Origin: Histoplasma ohiense
Taxonomy: Eukaryota > Ascomycota > Eurotiomycetes > Onygenales > Ajellomycetaceae
DNA length: 64,000 nucleotides
Assembly (NCBI GenBank): GCA_017607445.1
Contig: JAEVHH010000003.1
Coordinates: 2,232,001 to 2,296,000, forward strand
Direction: 5' to 3'
The notes beneath the pieces are model-generated. The model was not told where the DNA came from. It searched no databases and saw only the letters and a list, made by a program, of their open reading frames with translations. Below are positions 35,529 to 46,904 of this stretch, piece after piece (within the stretch, counting starts at the first letter, position 1; the number at the start of each line of letters is the position of its first letter). A program made the translations under genes and the position numbers.

Positions 35529-36060
35529 ATTGCCCTTCTTTTTTATAAGAGCTGCCCTCAGCAATTGTATAGATTGCTTGCTAGTAGATAATTGGATTCC
35601 CGTATTGTAAGTTCCGCTTGTTGATAGCAGTATATCGATCGCGTCCTCTAGATAGCTTGTATACGCGTTGTTATCGATTTTCTAATGAGGTGTAATTGGT
35701 GGATTCTTTGGTTGCTAGGGGTTGTGTGCAAAGAAGCAAAAAGAATTTCTTTCCTCTTGAAGATTTCTCTTCTCTTTTAACTTGACCATCATCAAAGCTC
35801 CTTGCCTTCTTCTTCGCTGTCGCCAAGTTCCGGTCCTGGTTCTGGTAGAGCTCCATTCCTGCGGTTGTATGGCTTCAATAAAGATATGTGGAATACAGAA
35901 TGGATGCTTCTATATGAAGGTGGCAGTTCTAGTTTGTACACTTGTTTTCCAATGGTATCCAGAATCTTGAAGGGTCCAACATATTTATGATTGAGTTTGT
36001 GAACTGGGTGCAGCAATTGGAGATTTTTTGCATTGAGCATGACATAGTCATCTATTTTAA
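35529..36060 (-). pseudogene. GypC-1 chromodomain and integrase C-terminus
   Basis: 35792-36040 is open and contains the GPF (GPY/F) motif followed by the V-Y-K-L-E-L-P-like and H-S-V-F-H-I-S-L-L-K-P-Y blocks typical of the Gypsy integrase C-terminus. A frame shift later, 35671-35856 reads a Lys/Arg-rich start and an end resembling the chromodomain motif (T-K-E-S-T...L-E-N). 35529-35670 shows only the polypurine tract and noncoding sequence, CpG-rich for this window. Confidence 0.8.
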
Positions 36061-37260
36061 ATTGTTGAAGCTTATATTTTGTATTATAATAGATTTTCTG
36101 TGCTTGTCACACCTTTTGTAGGTTCTTGATGAGCTTATGGTGTGTTTCCTTGATATGTTTCATGTGGCTAGCAGCATGTATGGCGACCGGTTGTGGTGAT
36201 TTGCTGACATTAATTTTCAAATCAGATTGATATCTCATTAAGGCTTCTGTGAGTGCCATTTCAGTAGAGATATGTTGAGAGGTATTGTAAACAAACTGTG
36301 CTAGCAGTAGTCAGCATGCCCAGTCATCTTGATGATAGTTGATAAAGCATTGAAGGTAATGTTCCAAGATTTGATTTTGTCATTCCATTTGATCATCTGT
36401 TTGAGAGTGAAAGGCTGTTGAAAGTTTCTGGTGTGCACCTAGCATATAACAAAAGATGGACCAATAATGGCTTGTAAACAGCAAATCTCAATTGAATATA
36501 TGATTTTTGAGTACTCTGTAAATTGTATAGAACTTGGCATAAATGATTTCTGCTAGTTCATCAGCAGTAATGTTTTTGATGCAAGGAATATAGATCATAA
36601 ACTTGATATATATATCCACAATCACTAAAATTGCATTGTAGGTTTGATGGAGAAATGTAGAGGCTGACAAGCCTGTAATAAAATCTATAGTAATGAACTC
36701 AAAAGGATTTGATGGTAAGAGGATTGTACTCAATTCTTCATATTGTCTGTGCTGTTTTGACTTTACTCTTTGATAAGTATCACAAGTGGATATATAATCT
36801 TTGACATCTCTGACTAGCTCATGTCAATAGTATTTGTTCTGGATGCTGTCTATAGACTTTTTTATATCAAAGTGACCCCTCTGCAGATCATCATGGTTTG
36901 CACTGATAATTTCATCAATGAATGTCTTTTGTTGAGAGACATACACACAACCATCAGCATGCAATATATCATTCTCAGAAATTGTTTATAGCATATTTTC
37001 AGTGACAGTCATACTCTTCTCTTTTATCTTCTCTCTTTGCTCAGCAGCAAAAGAATCAATCTTCTGTGCTTTACTCAGAAATGAGATGAAGAATTCAGAC
37101 ATTTCTGTGTATGCTGAGTTCTCAAGAATAGTCTTATTGACTGCAATCCAGGGCATATATTGCTCAACACACAATGGAGGGGAAGAGTTTATATGAGAGA
37201 TAGAAGACATTGACATATGAAGCATTTTTCACTTATTAAAAGAAGCATTTTGCTCATTAG
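36060..37260 (-). pseudogene. GypC-1 integrase core and zinc finger
   Basis: The core is open at 36488-36733, with F-I-T-I-D-F-I-T-G-L carrying the first catalytic Asp. The second Asp region and Glu follow between 36150 and 36480. The HHCC finger lies at about 36770-36920. The linker 36986-37225 precedes it. Several Trp codons are TGA (for example in the C-W-L-like position near 36312). Confidence 0.85.
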
Positions 37261-37399
37261 AGATCTGTGCACAGACTACATCAGAAGAAATATCATTTTG
37301 AAAAAAAGTATCAGCTTTTCAGTCTAGTCTAACTTCATGTTTCAGCTTCTGTTGCAGGGTAGATAACATAGTTTGATCATTATAGACCTCACTGTAGTC

Positions 37400-38000
37400 T
37401 GCATGATGACTGGGCTCATCAGCTGGATTCTTTGATTCAGAGTGGTGCAGTAATACAAAATCATAAGCAGATAAAGCTTCTGCTCATCTGATCTGATGTC
37501 TGTTCAGTTCCTTAGTCATCATAAAGTACTGCAGATTGGCATGATCAGATCAGACTTGAATTGAATACTGACTTCTCTTCAGATAGTGTCTTCAATTTTT
37601 AAATGCTGCTACAATAGCCAAGAGTTCTTTATCATGAGTATCATAACACATTTCTGCATCAATCAACTTTCTTGATCAGAAGGCAACTGAATGTCAGTGC
37701 TCATCATCCTGCAACTGTGACAGAATAGCAGCAACTGCAAAAGTAAATGCATCAGATTTGATCTGAATACATCAAGCTGAGTCAAAATGAGCTAATAGAG
37801 GAGCATGTATAAAGCATGATTTGAGCTCATTGAAAGTGCTTTAAGCATCTCCTGTTCACATAAAAGTGGCTTTTCTTTCCCCCTTCTTGCTTCCTTTTGT
37901 AAGTTTGAATAATGGGGCTGCAATAGAGGAGAAAGACTTAATAAATTGCTGATAGAAATTAGCAAAGCTCAAGAAGGATTGAACCTCTTTAATTGATTTA
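37400..38000 (-). pseudogene. GypC-1 RNase H
   Basis: Read in minus orientation after RT, with acidic blocks near 37750 and 37635 (Y-D-x-E-L/K-like) and the D-H-x-N-L-Q-Y block near 37540. Order and size fit Ty3/Gypsy. Interrupted by stops. Confidence 0.78.
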
Positions 38001-38008
38001 GATGTAGA

Positions 38009-38700
38009 TCATTTCACAATAGTGGAGACTCTGTCTGACTCCATCTCAATATCATTTGTATCTATAACAAACCTCAGAAATGAGATCTTGTCCACTTCAA
38101 ATTCACACTTAGAGAGTTTTGCAAATAGATTCACATGCTTGAGACATTCTAGCACCTTAGTAACATGCACTTTATATTCCTGCTTTGAATTGAAGAATAT
38201 GAGAATGTCGTCCAAATAGACAACACAACATATATCCAACAAATCAGACAAGACATTGTTAATGTATGCTTGAAATATCACTGAAGCATTAGCTAGTCCA
38301 AATGGCATAACTATATATTCAAAATGTTCATATCTCATTCTAAAGACTGTCTTTCAACAGTCTTTTGCCACTATAAGTATGCGGTGATAGGCATCTCAAA
38401 GGTCCAGCTTAGTGAATACCTTGGCTTTTGAAAGTCTATCAAGTAATTCACTTATTAGAGATAGAGGGTATCAGTTCTTGATAATGATTTGATTTAATCC
38501 TCAATAGTCTACACAAAGACAGAGTCCATCATCTTTTTTGAAGACAAAGAGAATCAGTGCATCAGCTGGGCTACTGAACAGTTGTATCCACTCTTTATCT
38601 AATGCATTTTTTAAATATTCTCTTAGAGTGGCTAACTCAGTTTCAGAGAGATTGTATATCGGCATAAATGGAGGTTGTATATAGTCATCAGACTTTGTAG
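38009..38700 (-). pseudogene. GypC-1 reverse transcriptase
   Basis: 38009-38338 is open, with M-P-F-G-L-x-N-A at its start and the intact catalytic Y-L-D-D at 38207-38218. The N-terminal part (38340-38660) has D-G-L-C-L-C-V-D-Y-like residues in another frame. The segment upstream that should link to protease is deleted. Confidence 0.88.
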
Positions 38701-38707
38701 TGTCATT

Positions 38708-39859
38708 TCATCTGTGTTTGTTTTGTGATCTATTATCAGCATTATTTCTGTTGTTAAAGCTTTGAGTGGGGTTTTTGAAATTCAACTTCTCTTTAAGCTT
38801 CTTCCATCTCTCTGGCAGATTCGATTCTGCCATTGCAAGTTTATGTAGAGTGGCATCATAGCTTAACTCTTCCAATTTGGTTGCATATTTGTCGAATTCT
38901 CGGTGAATGGAAGGTAAAACTTTCATATAGAGGTGTGATTTCCGATGGTATTCACTATAAGAATGCTGAAGATGTTCTTCAATTGATTGTAAATGTGAAA
39001 CAAATTGTTGAACTGTCTGATCTTCTTGTTGCTCTGTTTTCCAGTACTGTCTATTGGCATCTCAGAAACTTTTATCTGGATCAGTGACTTGACATTACAT
39101 CCAACTAACAAATTCTTCCCATGGTGGCAAAGTTCACATATCATGTGTATGTTGATATCAATGTTGTTGCATCTTGACATTGAAATGAGTAATGGCTTTG
39201 ATGATCTTTTGATGGTTGTGTTCATTGTAGTAATCAAGATCACTGGCATGGAAAGTGATAGCAGCTGTAACAAAGTTTTTGAATTCTTTCATGCTTTGAC
39301 CTCAGAACTTTTCCACATCTCTTCAAGAAGAATGACTGCTCATGCTGAGATCTTGAAGTTCTAATTGCCAAAGTGGTACTCAACTACATCTTCCACTGAC
39401 AGTAGTCATGATGCTTTCCACTAAGGTGTTGAGTGCTTGTAGTGTGGCTTTTAGTGATCTGAGAATATTTGTGGTATTATCACAGTTATCATTCATGCTA
39501 GTTGCATCTCTACTGTGGTTCAGATGTGCTTCTAGTGTATTTCAAGTGACTGAAATTGTTTCATTCAATTCTTGTAGTAAAATGTCACACCACTGTTGAA
39601 GTTCTTGCAATTCTTTCTCAGTCTGTAATTTTTTGATTCTTCTGGCCACAGCTATCTTCTCAGTCTCAATTGCACTGAGATCTTCAGAAGAGATATCCTC
39701 TTCTGAACTATGCTCAGAGTTCAATTCTATAGAGAAAGATGATACTTGTTGTGCACTTTCAATGGCAGAAGTGTGTGTTTTGCAGTTTTCTTTCATGGTG
39801 TTTGTTGCTTCAGATTCAGTGGTAGCATGAGTACAGTGGATGCTGTGGATAGAGGCCAT
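38708..39859 (-). pseudogene. GypC-1 Gag
   Basis: Starts at ATG 39857-39859 (M-A-S-I-H-S). It is open to 39542 with an acidic, then Lys/Glu/Gln-rich coiled-coil-like segment, and continues through stops (38923-39273) into the capsid-like C-terminal part at 38708-38926. No CCHC knuckle is seen before the deletion point. Role: particle formation. Confidence 0.8.
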
Positions 39860-39893
39860 GACTATTACTCAACAGATCATCTCTCAAAGATTG

Positions 39894-39906
39894 AGTGATT
39901 AGAAAC
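39894..39906 (-). promoter_or_regulatory. Candidate primer-binding site of GypC-1
   Basis: agtgattag (39894-39902), four bases from the LTR, resembles the GypB primer site. Its reverse complement ctaatcact is close to ctaattgct in the GypC LTR (40017-40025). The two differences are explained by one ancestral CG read as TG in one and CA in the other. It lacks the TGG of tRNA-primed elements. Confidence 0.35.
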
Positions 39907-40169
39907 TGTGAGGTGTAGTGACAGTGTGAAGAGTAACAGTAGAAGATAGTTTATAGCATAGCAGAGATAATAGTAATATATTGTAGAGTGTAATATAGTA
40001 GTGTAATGTAGTGTAGCTAATTGCTAAGGAAGAAAAGAAAGAGAAAGAAGATGTGCAAAATACATACATTGATATATATATACATATAGAAATAGCGGTA
40101 GCGAGAGTATAATGGAAAGAGGTAAGAATAAGTGAAGATAATAAGGAAATAATAAACGAGTGCATTACA
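39907..40169 (-). repeat. GypC-1 5' LTR (263 bp)
   Basis: Identical in length to 35266-35528. In element orientation it holds an A/T-rich TATA-like run (RC of about 40069-40087) followed about 55-60 bases later by the candidate transcript start near 40025. Confidence 0.95.
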
Positions 40170-41333
40170 AACAACTTGATACATCTGCAGGATTATTTTT
40201 CTCAGAACAGTGCTCTATTTCAAAATCAAACACTGAAAGCATTTTCATTGAACAAATCTGACACTCATTTAGCTGCTTCATTGTCATGAAGTGTCAGAGA
40301 TTGATATGATCAGATAAAACAGTTATTAAATGTCTTCTATTCTATAGATAATAGCATCATTATCTGAAAGCTTCTACAATCAGCAACATTTATAAATCAT
40401 ATGTTTGATAACATCTTTCTGCTTCTGTGAGCTTTCTAGATCAAAACACAATTGAATGTCAGTGATTATCATTCATTAATTGTGATATTACTGCAGTGAT
40501 TGCAACATCAGATTCATCTGTTTCTATACAGAGTTTTCACTGCAGATCAAAGTGGATCAACAATGATGCTTTTGTAAAGCATTCTTTTAACTGCAAAATT
40601 GCATGCTTGCAGTTTTTGTCTAACTGAATAGATATGTTATTCTTCTCTCTTTTTGTTTCATAATCTTTTAACAATTCAGTCAGAGATGCTGTTATTATTG
40701 AGAACTTGTATATGAATCAATGATAGAAGTTGATGAATTTTAGAAATGTTTGCAATTTGTTTATAGTTTGCAGTTCTGATCAATCTAGAATTGTGTTAAT
40801 ATGTTGTTTCTCAACAGTAATGCTCTGTGTGGTAATCACAAAACTCAAAAATCCAATTTCTGTTGCATGGAATGTACACTTACTAAGTTTGACATATAGT
40901 CTCCATCATCTTAACTGTTCCAGCACATTCTTAACATGGACAACATGTTTTTCAAACATGTTTGAATAGATTACAATATTGTCAAGATAAGCCACACAAT
41001 ATACATCTAAAAGATTGCTAAGAGCTTTGTTGATATAAGATTGAAAGATTGCAGAGACATTGATTAGCTCAAAAGATAAGACTAGATATTCAAAGTATTC
41101 ATATCATATTCAAAATGCTGTTTTTCATTCATTCTCTGCTTGTATGTGAATTCTATAATATGTGTCTCTAAGGTTCAGCTGTGTATATATTTTGGCATCT
41201 GCTAATCTATCAAGTATTTCACTTATCAAGAGCAGTGGATATTGATTCTTGACTGTTATTTCATTTAATTCTTGATAATCCACACAAAGTCACAGGGTTT
41301 CATTTTTCTTCAGTATGAATAATACTGATGCAT
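40170..41333 (-). pseudogene. GypB-2 RNase H start and RT catalytic half
   Basis: Homologous to 1450-2613 of GypB-1. Includes the RNase H acidic blocks near 40430-40540 and the RT catalytic region near 40976-40990, where GypB-1 has Y-L-D-D. It is bounded by GypC-1 on one side and GypA-3 on the other. Confidence 0.87.
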
Positions 41334-41867
41334 TGTAATGGACGTACTTCGATTAACGATTTGGTACTATCCTAATTACAGATTACGAATTGATTAAGGA
41401 AAGAAAGAGAAAAGAAATCAGAAGAAAAGGTTGTACAAAGAGGGTTCTTATAGAGGAAAGTTCAGAGCAGAAGAATATCAGAAGCTGCTTCACAGTGAAG
41501 TGCAGAGTGGAAGAACATTAAGAGGTATGCATAAGAATTGTTAGAAGCTACACAAGTGTGGAATGTGGGGTGAGGGAATCATTGAGAGCTACACAGAAGA
41601 ATCATTAGAGACTACACAAGCATGAAACACAGAGCAGAAGAATGTAAGAAGCTACATGAAAGAATCATTAGAGACTATACAAGCATGGAGCACAGAGTGA
41701 AAGAACATTAAAAGCTACACAGAAGAATTGTTAGAAACTATATGAGTGCAGAGCATGGAGTGGAAGAACATCAAGGATTACATGAGGTCACAACAGTCAG
41801 AAACAAGCAGATGCAGAAGAGGAGTTGATTGTGTAAGTTAATTACTAACAGATGCTAACCCATCACA
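41334..41867 (-). repeat. GypA-3 3' LTR (534 bp)
   Basis: Starts tgtaatgg and ends ccatcaca. The outer end (41334-41390) keeps CpG at acgtacttcgattaacg. The inner end (41740-41867) has none. U3 tandem repeats lie at about 41480-41790. Confidence 0.95.
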
Positions 41868-42390
41868 TTATCCCCCTCTATCAGAGTGAGTGAGGACTCA
41901 TAGATGTTGAGGGCGGCAGTGTTCTCCAAGGTGGACACAGATTTCCAGATTGGATGATTGTATTCTACTCATTTGATGAGGTATTCACAGTGGCAGTGAT
42001 TGGTTCTATCATCAAGAATTGCTTTGATTTCCCACTTGAGTTTGTTGTCTTCTTCTACAATGATGAGTGGCTGTCAATCAGAGGTTCTCTGTGAGGGGAA
42101 TGGATCCTCAGCTGCAGGTCGGAGCAGGTTTGTATGAAAGACATCATGAATGTCAGATGAAGTGTTGAGTTGATAATTGTGTGTGCCTAGCACTTTCTTC
42201 ACCATATACTTGATGTGATGGTAATCTAGTGTACACAAGAGATGATCTGTTCTTATGTTCTTGAGATTCAGTCAGACTTTGTCTTCTACATGATATCAGA
42301 TTGCAGAACTTCTTCTGATGTTCACTTGATTCTTGTAATCTTGCTGAGTGCTGATCATTGAAGCTTCTGCTCATTTGCAGGCTTTCTTCA
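41868..42390 (-). pseudogene. GypA-3 chromodomain and integrase C-terminus
   Basis: In minus orientation the C-terminal region (42153-42374 open) is followed by a chromodomain at about 41895-42040: W-E-I-K-A-I-L-D, then E-Y-L-I-K, a TGA where Trp is expected, and V-E-Y. The purine tract agagggggataa at about 41868-41880 (RC) abuts the LTR. The pol frame appears to run to the LTR edge. Confidence 0.8.
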
Positions 42391-43420
42391 GCTTACTCAT
42401 GATGTTCTCTGTCATCTGTATGAGACTGTGGGTGTATGTGATTTCTCAGAGAGTCTCAGAGAAGTTCAGAACCTCTAAATTGTATCTGTGTAGAAGAAAG
42501 AATGAACTTACATCTGTTGTAGTGAAATCTTGACTGTTAATCACAATCTCAGCATGTGGCAGCAGATTGCTTCAGTTGTCTTGTGTGTAATTGCAGAACT
42601 TACAGAGAATGTTCTTTACTGTTTGTATCATCCTCTCAGTAGCTCCATCAGTCTCTGAATGATACACTGTTGATAACTTTTGTTCAATTCTTAATAATTG
42701 ACATATGTGGGCTCAGAGTGTGCTGATGAATTGACTGTCTCTATCTGACACAATGAATGAAGATAGACTGTGCATACAATAGAATGAGCTTCTGATGAAG
42801 GCATCTACAACTACTTTGATGTCCATCTTGTCACAGAGCTGTAGTATTATACCCTTGCTGAGTCAGTTGACAATGACTAGAATGTTCATAGAACCTCCAC
42901 TCTCAGACAAGAAAACTGCAAAATCAATAGCTATATCATGCCAAGTTCAGTCAGAGACAGATAGAAGCTTCAGCATCTCTTTTCAGTGTTCACATCATAC
43001 CATCACTGAGTCACAGTGATCACAGTTGTGTACAAACCAGTGTATGTCTTTCAACATATCTGATCAGTAGAATTCTCAGACAATGATGTTGTACATGATT
43101 TCACATTCTGAGTGTCTGATCATTGATGAGTCATGAATTTCTTGCATGATCTGTGTTTGTAGAGGTTCTGAATTGAGGATCCATTGTCTATCTCAAAAGT
43201 GTAAGCAGTTGTCATTGTTGATTGAACATGCTGAGATATCTGTTCTTGGGTATACATTTGCAGGGAATTGAGATGCTCTGTTTTGTACAGCTTCAGCAGC
43301 TTGTTGCCAGAATTCATCTGCTTCTATCACTAGCTTTCATTGTTCTTTGAGTGAGGGTTCTTGAGCTTGGGACTGGTTGACATATATATGAGGTTCATCT
43401 GGTTGTGTAGGACTTTCTAT
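42390..43420 (-). pseudogene. GypA-3 integrase core and zinc finger
   Basis: The leader is open at 43120-43317. The HHCC finger region follows at about 43000-43060. The core carries the I-D-F-A-V-F-L block near 42915, S-D-R-x-S-Q-F near 42735, and the Glu-containing E-x-T-E-R-M-I-Q block near 42640. Stops interrupt. Same order as GypA-1. Confidence 0.83.
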
Positions 43421-43499
43421 GATTGTGGGGTTGATTAACTGATGCTCTTGATGTTTCCACCTGTCATCTAAGTCATCAGATGGTATATCTTGTTCTCAG

Positions 43500-44302
43500 T
43501 GAGACAGGGCATCCACAAGAGTGTTCTCTACTCCAGGTCAATAATGAATTGTGAACAAAAAACAGCTAAGGAACAATGACCAACATATATGCCTTTCAGT
43601 GAGCTTATGAGTGGTTGTGAAGTACTCTAAGTTCTTATGATTGGTAACAATCTCAAACTTTTCAACACTCATAAGTTTGAACTTTCATTCTTTGAGGCAT
43701 TGTATAATTGCTAGAAGCTCCTTGTCGTAGATCTTGTAGTTGCATTCAGTGGGTGACATCTTTTTCAAGATGAAGGCACAGAGTTGTAGAACATCTTTGT
43801 TATCATATTGCATCAGTGCCCCATCTACTACATAATCTGAGGTGTCTGTTTCGAGAATTGTATGCTTATCTGAATTGAATGATTGCAGCATTGAGGCATT
43901 TGTGAACATACACTTCAGCTTTTTGAATGCTGCATCTGCTTCATCAGTCCATTGGAACACAGCATCTTTCTGAGTCAGATCCATCAGTGGTTGTACAATA
44001 TTGGAGAAGTCTTTGATGAATCTTTGATAGAAATTGACAAATCCTAGAAAGCTTCTAGTCTCTTTTACTGAGACTGATGTCTTCCAGTTGAGAATTGCTT
44101 CCATCTTCTTAGAATCCATGTGTATGTCTTTTTCAGCTTTGATGATGAATCCTAGGTAGATTGTAGACTTGATCTCAAAGTTGCATTTATCAATGTCCAC
44201 TTGCAGTCCAGCTTTTTGTAGGTGGTCAAGCACTTGTTGTATGTGCTTGCAGTGCTCAGTGAGCAGTTCATTGATGAAGATCAGAATATCATTCATGTAC
44301 AC
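43500..44302 (-). pseudogene. GypA-3 RT C-terminal half and RNase H
   Basis: A 205-residue open segment (43685-44302) begins at the RT catalytic box, which reads Y-M-N-D (44288-44299): the first Asp is Asn. It continues through the RT thumb (G-F-V-N-F-Y-Q-R-F-I block) into RNase H (E-T-D-T-S-D, then Y-D-K-E-L-L-A-I). It is the best preserved coding stretch of the family, so the active-site change is a clear inactivating mutation. Confidence 0.9.
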
Positions 44303-45400
44303 TGAGATGATCTCATTGAGCAGATCTCATAGGACTCAGTTAATGTATTTCTGAAATGTGCTCAGAGCATTTGCTAATTCAAAGAGGGTCACTGTTCATT
44401 TGTATAATCTGTAATGTGTATGAAAAGCAGTTAGTCATTCATCACCTTCATTAATTCTTATCTTATAGAAGGCTGCAGAGATGTCAAGCTTTGTAAATCA
44501 TTTTGCTTTTTCTACTCATTCAAGTGTTTCATTGATGAGTGAGAGAGGGTATCAGTTCTTCTGCATAATCTTGTTGAGTTCTCAGTAGTCAACACAGAAT
44601 TGTAAGCCTTCTTCTGATTTCTTTGCAAACAGTACAGATGCTGTGGCAGGTGAGTTGCTAACACAAATGAAGTCTTTGTTCAATAGTTCATTGAGCATTT
44701 TTCATAGAACAAGGAGCTTGTCATGTGATATGCTGTAGAGAGAACCTCAGAGTGGTTGCAGGTTCTTATCATTCTTCTTGATGAGCTTGATCATATGATC
44801 TATACCAGGTCCTCAGTGAGGAGGAAGCTTTTCAGCTTCTTTTTCATTGAACATGTCTGTGAAGTCTTCATACAATTTGAGTAGTTTCTTGCACAGTTTC
44901 TTGGGGTCTTTGAGTTCTAGCTTTTCTAACACTTTTTTGATATCCATCATACTAGCAGCAAACACTTGGATGTTCTTCTTCTCATGCACTTGATGGGTTA
45001 GTAGTTTGTACACTTTCACTGATATCTGGATGAGATCAGCAGTTCTATTGACATTCTTCTCATAAACACAGTTGCCTTCTGGGAAAATAAGACAGTGGTT
45101 GCATGCATTCAACAAGGTTCCAAATTCTGTGAGTCATAATAGACTGAGCATTAGATTGTACTCAAGGTCTTGTATTTCATATGCATATACATTCTTTTTC
45201 TCATGTTCTTCTACATTGACATTAAATCTTATCATGTTGTAGGAGGTGGATTCTCTGAGGCTGTCAAATCCACTGAGTTTATACAGTTTGGAAAAGAGAA
45301 TACACTGGAGCTTATGCTTCTCAACCAGCTGGGTGTCTATAAGAGCATAGTGAAGGAAACCACTGTCTACTATTGCTCATACATTGACTAAGCTATTTAC
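44303..45400 (-). pseudogene. GypA-3 protease, linker and RT N-terminus
   Basis: 44813-45115 is the open linker before RT, ending in the E-K-E-A-E-K-L-P-P-H stretch. RT N-terminal blocks (F-C-V-D-Y-x-E-L-N near 44590) follow to 44303. The protease lies at about 45130-45390, homologous to 6059-6298 of GypA-1. Stops interrupt. Confidence 0.82.
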
Positions 45401-45429
45401 AATGACAGAGATCATGATTGCATCTGCTT

Positions 45430-46374
45430 GCATTTTCTGCTTGAATCTCCAGCTAGCTTTTTGCTCCTTGAGCTCTCATTCATATTTTAGAGTGAGAGCT
45501 CATCTTTTCCCTGTTCTTGCCTATCCACAGGCGACACAGCATTCACACACATGGGGGGTTTACTTGAGGTGATTGCATTTGAACATTGATTTGTGAAGTG
45601 CTCTGACTTGTCACAGTGTATGCAGACTTCTCTGACAATTCAGTCAGTGATGTTCTTCTCTGAGATGTTGGGGATTCTCAGATGACTTGCATTCACATGT
45701 GAGATTCAGTTCATTGATTCTGATTCAGAGGCAGAGGGCACTGCAGAGCAGTTCAGAGCATACACATTTGTTCAGTGAAATTCTCTGCAATTTTGAAACA
45801 CACAGAACTGAGACAGGTTGTTGTTCAACAGATGAAGATCAGTGCAGAATTTGCTGTATGTTGAGAGCTTCAGACATTCTATACTTCAGTTATGCAACTG
45901 AAAGTTCAAGTTCTTGAACAACATGTTGATCTTGATAGTGTTGTCCCAGTCTTGCCCACCTGCTTCTAGAAGCTTGCAATTGAATTCAGGAAGATAAGTT
46001 GCCAATGCAACATTCATCTGATGAGTTTGATTAAGCCAGTCTAATGCCTTAGCTTGAAGTGTAGAATTGAGGAAGAGAGAGTTGAGTTGTTGAAAGACTA
46101 GCTCTGGTGTACACTGATGGTTCTGACAATGGCTCATCCAGGGTTGGAATTTTGCTAATGCATCGCCATTCAACCTGCTATGAATATACCACACTTGATT
46201 GGATAGTGAGCCTATTGCTTGTCCATTGATGTCCAATTTGATGTTCACTTTTGACTTCCACACAAGGTAGAGTGCTAGGTCTCCCTTGTATTTGTCGAGG
46301 ATTGAGAGCTTCTCTCTTGGGGGCTTTTTGTGAGGCACAGGTGTAGAAGAAATGATGAATGTGGAAGTGCTCAT
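45430..46374 (-). pseudogene. GypA-3 Gag
   Basis: ATG at 46372-46374; open for 162 residues to 45886, where a TGA stands in place of Trp. The segment has several Trp and a capsid-like helical composition. The reading continues to a CCHC knuckle C-I-H-C-x4-H-x4-C near 45580-45630 and a Lys/Gln-rich tail. The start is supported by the same ATG context in GypA-1 (5058) and GypA-2 (29823). Confidence 0.88.
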
Positions 46375-46539
46375 CTCAGCAAGTTGTTATTGCAATTCAG
46401 CCATCTGTAGTGTCTGCTGCTGGAGGATGCTTCATAGGTCTAAGTTATCGTCCACTGTGTTTGGATGCAGTGGGTGTTTGTAGAATTGCTTGTAGTTCAT
46501 TTCAATATCTAAGAACATATAATAATAAAAAAAAGAAAA

Positions 46540-46904
46540 GAAATACTTGTAGACACTCAGTTCTCTTGCAGACACTATTCACAGTGTTGCAGTGCTAAGC
46601 TTGGTCAAGCTTCTTTGTGAACACTATTCACAGTGTTATAGTTTGTAGACACTCAGGCCTTGTAGAACACAGTTGATTGTGTTTCAAATGCTTAGACATG
46701 ACAGTCTATATAACTAATGATAAGGACACTCAGGCTCATGAGGAATCTCTTGTAACAACTAGACACTCAAGCCTGTAAACAACACACTCGGGTGTAAGAA
46801 CTGGTAATGACACACTTGGGTGTAAGAACTGATAACAATGCACTTGAGTGTAAGAACTAATAACAAAGCACTCAGATCTTAAATGCAGAAGAATCAATTC
46901 ATAA
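46540..46904 (-). promoter_or_regulatory. GypA-3 leader and primer-binding site
   Basis: The 13-mer 46892-46904 abuts the LTR and is complementary to the LTR-internal 46954-46966 (and to 10037-10049 in GypA-1), as expected for self-priming. The leader contains repeated gtgtaagaact/cactcgggtgtaag units (about 46780-46870) and acactcagg units, plus the hairpin-like aagcttggtcaagctt. Confidence 0.6.

Larger units (their letters stand above)
35266..40169 (-). mobile_element. GypC-1, young Ty3/Gypsy element lacking protease
   Basis: 4904 bp with two 263 bp LTRs and target duplication aacaa (35261-35265 and 40170-40174). Internal minus-strand order is gag, RT, RNase H, integrase, chromodomain. It retains many CpG, CC and GG, so it is less mutated than its surroundings. 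Compared with GypC-2, about 851 bp between gag and RT is missing, including the protease. It is therefore a deletion derivative that could have moved only with help. Confidence 0.93.

Noticed and set aside
35671..35970. Overlapping plus-strand frames near 35782-35990 as genes
   Set aside because: They are on the strand opposite the readable integrase C-terminus and chromodomain and have no support of their own.
35266..40169. GypC-1 as an autonomous active element because its LTRs are nearly identical
   Set aside because: It lacks the protease block and has TGA stops and frame shifts in gag, RT and integrase.
46740..46890. Leader repeats of GypA as a tRNA or other RNA gene
   Set aside because: No cloverleaf, A/B box pair or known RNA fold was found; the units are plain direct repeats.
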